Source: Anaerotignum sp. | Lineage (GTDB): Bacteria; Bacillota; Clostridia; Lachnospirales; Anaerotignaceae | Reading direction: 5' to 3' | NCBI GenBank assembly: GCA_017560955.1 | Contig: JAFZDV010000090.1 | Location: 1 to 16,226 of the forward strand | DNA length: 16,226 nt | Shown: positions 14,256-16,226 of the stretch, piece after piece | Numbering within the stretch: position 1 is the stretch's first letter | How the letters are laid out: each line of letters starts with the position of its first letter | Notes under the pieces: model-generated | Database searches by the model: none | The model's input: the letters and a program-made list of their open reading frames with translations, nothing else | What the model was told of the DNA's origin: nothing | Translations under genes and position numbers: made by a program

Positions 14256-14492
14256 ATGAAATATATTCTGGATGGGAAAAAGATGGTTTCTAAAGAGGAA
14301 ACACATAAGTATCTGAAAGAAACTTTCGGCTTTCCTGAACATTACGGCAATAATCTGGATGCACTCCATGACTGCCTGATGGAACGAAACGTTATGGAAA
14401 TTGAAGTGGAGCATGAGGAAAAAATGCTGGCGGCGCTGGGCAAATATGGTGAAAAACTGATGCAGGTGCTGGATGATGTGAAAAACAGATAA
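14256..14492 (+). CDS. Barstar-family ribonuclease inhibitor, short form
   Basis: This 78-residue cytoplasmic protein should bind and block the adjacent barnase homologue before export. It aligns without gaps to barstar over the binding helix and loop: HYGNNLDALHDCL (29-41) places Asp35 and Asp39, the two main inhibitor residues, at the same numbers as in barstar. Tyr29 and Trp38 of barstar are His here, and the Glu76 position is occupied by an Asp (73 or 74). The chain stops at DDVKNR, about 10 residues before the end of barstar, so the last beta-strand is missing. The next bases form a terminator, with no sign of a frameshift. The ATG at 14256 has GGGGTGA 5 nt upstream; the frame is also open from a TTG at 14238 that overlaps the barnase stop. 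Confidence 0.88.
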   Translation: MKYILDGKKMVSKEETHKYLKETFGFPEHYGNNLDALHDCLMERNVMEIEVEHEEKMLAALGKYGEKLMQVLDDVKNR

Positions 14493-14494
14493 AC

Positions 14495-14530
14495 AAAAAG
14501 GATATATCTGAAACAGATATATCCTTTTTT
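14495..14530. terminator. Bidirectional terminator between the barstar gene and metA
   Basis: A perfect 16-bp stem, AAAAAGGATATATCTG (14495-14510) with CAGATATATCCTTTTT (14514-14529), closes on AAA. A-tracts and T-tracts on the two sides let it work on both strands. It separates the barstar gene (stop 14492) from metA (stop 14538, minus strand). Confidence 0.92.
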
Positions 14531-14537
14531 ATTTTGC

Positions 14538-15494
14538 TTAGTCGAGTTTCATAGGTTCGGGATAAGCAACGTTATCGTTGCTGATCTTTGTGATGTCATA
14601 AGGGGATGTCTGGTAAACGAAATAGTTCAGCCAGTTGGAGTACAGCAGGTTGGCATGGGCTCTCCATGTAACCAGAGGATCTTTTGTATCGTCGTCGCCA
14701 GGATAGTAGTTTTTGGGAACAGCGATTTCCAGACCAGCATTTTTATCACGCAGATATTCTTTTTCCAGTGTTCTGGGATCATATTCAGAATGACCCATGA
14801 TGAATACCTGTTTGCCGCCGTCTGTGTGGATAGCATATACGCCTGCTTCGTCGGAGGAAGCAATGATTTTCAGACGAGGGTCTTTTTCAATCAGTTCTCT
14901 GTCCACTGTGGTATGTCTGGAGTGGGGGACATAGAAAATATCATCGGAGCCACGGAACAGTATAGAAGTTTTCTTTTCCAGTGTGTGGGGGAATACGCCG
15001 AACATCTTTTCATCCATGATGCGTTTGTTGATGCCGTAATGGTAGTACAGGCCTGCCTGTGCGCCCCAGCAGATGTGGAAAGTGGAGTGTACGTTAGTTT
15101 TGCTCCATTCCATGATTTCCACCAGTTCATCCCAGTATTCTACTTCTTCGAAGGGCATCAGTTCTACAGGAGCACCAGTGATGATGAGACCGTCCCAGTT
15201 CTGGTCTTTTACATCGTCAAATGTTTTGTAGAAAGAGATCATGTGATCTTCAGGAGTGTTTTTGGATTCATGGCTCTTTGTATGGATCAGTTCCAGTTCG
15301 ATCTGCAGGGGAGTGTTGCCCAAGAGACGAGAGAGCTGTGTTTCTGTGTCGATTTTTGTGGGCATCAGGTTCAGAAGCAGGATGCGCAGAGGACGGATAT
15401 CCTGTGTCAGCGCTCTTGTTTCTGTCATGATGAAGATGTTTTCATCTGTCAGCACCTGTGCCGCAGGTAATGCGTTAGGTATTTTAATTGGCAT
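14538..15494 (-). CDS. metA: Homoserine O-acetyltransferase, MetA family
   Basis: This 318-residue cytoplasmic enzyme activates homoserine for methionine synthesis. It is a MetA-fold protein, often annotated homoserine O-succinyltransferase. The acyl-enzyme cysteine is Cys142 ([10 protein letters not shown]), and His235 and Glu237 (GHSEYD) complete the catalytic set. Residue 111 is Glu (ITGAPVEL); family work shows that Glu111 selects acetyl-CoA and Gly111 succinyl-CoA, so the product should be O-acetylhomoserine. The N-terminus [11 protein letters not shown] and length are normal. The ATG is preceded by AAGGCGGTGA, 6 nt away. It lies 31 nt downstream of metY on the same strand, so the two form an operon making and using O-acetylhomoserine. 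Confidence 0.95.
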   Translation of the reverse strand: MPIKIPNALPAAQVLTDENIFIMTETRALTQDIRPLRILLLNLMPTKIDTETQLSRLLGNTPLQIELELIHTKSHESKNTPEDHMISFYKTFDDVKDQNWDGLIITGAPVELMPFEEVEYWDELVEIMEWSKTNVHSTFHICWGAQAGLYYHYGINKRIMDEKMFGVFPHTLEKKTSILFRGSDDIFYVPHSRHTTVDRELIEKDPRLKIIASSDEAGVYAIHTDGGKQVFIMGHSEYDPRTLEKEYLRDKNAGLEIAVPKNYYPGDDDTKDPLVTWRAHANLLYSNWLNYFVYQTSPYDITKISNDNVAYPEPMKLD

Positions 15495-15525
15495 AGTAAT
15501 TCACCGCCTTCATTCAAATTTCAAC

Positions 15526-16226
15526 TTAACGAATCGCTTCCAGAGCCTGAGCGATATCGTCGATCAGATCCTGTGCGCTTTCAAGACCGCAGGACAGACG
15601 AACCATGTCGCCGGGAACACCAGCTGCTGCCAGTTCTGCATCTGTCATCTGTCTGTGTGTGGAGCTTGCAGGGTGCAGACAGCATGTTCTTGCATCTGCT
15701 ACATGTGTTTCGATTGCTGCTGTTTTCAGTTTGCCCATGAATGCTTCAGCCGCTGCTCTGCCGCCTTTTACGCCAAAGGAAACAACGCCGCATGTGCCGT
15801 TGGGCATATATTTCTGTGCAACTTCATAGTATTTGTCACCTTCCAGACCGGGGTATGTTACCCATTCGATCTGTTCGTGAGCTTTCAGATATTTTGCTAC
15901 AGCCAGACCGTTTTCGCAGTGACGAGGTACGCGAACGTGCAGGCTTTCCAGACCCAGGTTCAGGATGAATGCAGACTGGGGAGAAGGTGTGGAACCGAAG
16001 TCGCGCATCAGCTGTGCGGTTGCTTTTGTGATGAATGCGCCTTCTTTACCGAATTTTTCAGCGTATGTGATACCGTGGTAGCTGTCGTCGGGTGTGCACA
16101 GGCCGGGGAATTTTTCTGCATGTGCCATCCAGTCGAAGTTGCCGCTGTCAACGATACAGCCGCCTACAGCTGCGCCGTGGCCGTCCATATATTTTGTTGT
16201 GGAGTGTGTAACGATGTCAGCACCCC
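15526..16226 (-). CDS. metY: O-acetylhomoserine aminocarboxypropyltransferase (sulfhydrylase), 5' part outside window
   Basis: This is the C-terminal 233 residues of a PLP-dependent Cys/Met-metabolism enzyme that replaces the acetyl group of O-acetylhomoserine with sulfide to give homocysteine. The PLP-binding lysine is visible at 16192-16194 in HSTTKYMDGHG, followed by the MetY-type GGCIVDSGNFDW insert, RDFGSTPSPQSAFI and LGLESLHVRV, then HPASSTHRQM and the substrate-carboxylate arginine in VRLSCGLE. GTCGVVSFGVKGG precedes the last domain. MetY-specific spacing and the neighbouring acetyl-type MetA favour MetY over cystathionine gamma-synthase. The N-terminal half and the promoter lie beyond base 16226. 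Confidence 0.93.
   Translation of the reverse strand, partial: GADIVTHSTTKYMDGHGAAVGGCIVDSGNFDWMAHAEKFPGLCTPDDSYHGITYAEKFGKEGAFITKATAQLMRDFGSTPSPQSAFILNLGLESLHVRVPRHCENGLAVAKYLKAHEQIEWVTYPGLEGDKYYEVAQKYMPNGTCGVVSFGVKGGRAAAEAFMGKLKTAAIETHVADARTCCLHPASSTHRQMTDAELAAAGVPGDMVRLSCGLESAQDLIDDIAQALEAIR

Overview
The window looks like chromosomal DNA of an anaerobic Firmicute, most likely a clostridium of the Lachnospirales type; the genus cannot be fixed from the sequence. The reasons are a single-chain pyruvate:ferredoxin oxidoreductase, strong Gram-positive ribosome binding sites (AAGGAGG), TTGxxx/TATAAT promoters with 17-bp spacers, short GC-rich terminators with U-tracts, and lipoprotein sugar-binding proteins. 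No mobile elements, CRISPR arrays, tRNAs or rRNAs were seen.

Layout. (1) 1-444: end of an RluA-family pseudouridine synthase, cut by the window edge, with its terminator. (2) 445-7344: a sugar-alcohol locus. A palindromic operator-like site and a promoter precede an RbsA/RbsC/RbsB-type ABC transporter (ATPase, permease, lipoprotein binding protein). A terminator and a second promoter then lead into a zinc alcohol dehydrogenase of the sorbitol/xylitol type and a xylulokinase. Together they read as uptake of a pentitol (xylitol or D-arabitol), oxidation to D-xylulose and phosphorylation to D-xylulose 5-phosphate. (3) 7372-9587: two cell-envelope genes, an L,D-transpeptidase with a stalk-like tail and a membrane-anchored protein with a similar stalk plus a DUF4163/DUF3298-like (PdaC/RsiV-like) region. 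(4) 9588-13724: the pyruvate:ferredoxin oxidoreductase gene behind a 518-bp control region holding a promoter, two copies of a 12-bp element (TTGTCAGACAAG) and a Rex-like site. A run of hairpins ends in a strong terminator after the gene. (5) 13725-14530: a two-gene barnase/barstar unit with its own promoter. The nuclease is a predicted lipoprotein that keeps all five barnase catalytic residues; the inhibitor follows 14 nt later. (6) 14538-16226, minus strand: metY (partial) and metA. MetA carries Glu111, the acetyl-CoA type, which fits an O-acetylhomoserine sulfhydrylase next door.

The item most worth attention is the barnase/barstar pair. The RNase is lipid-anchored and strongly acidic, the reverse of classical basic barnase, and the barstar lacks the usual last strand and several interface residues. 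The regulatory architecture around the pyruvate:ferredoxin oxidoreductase gene comes second.
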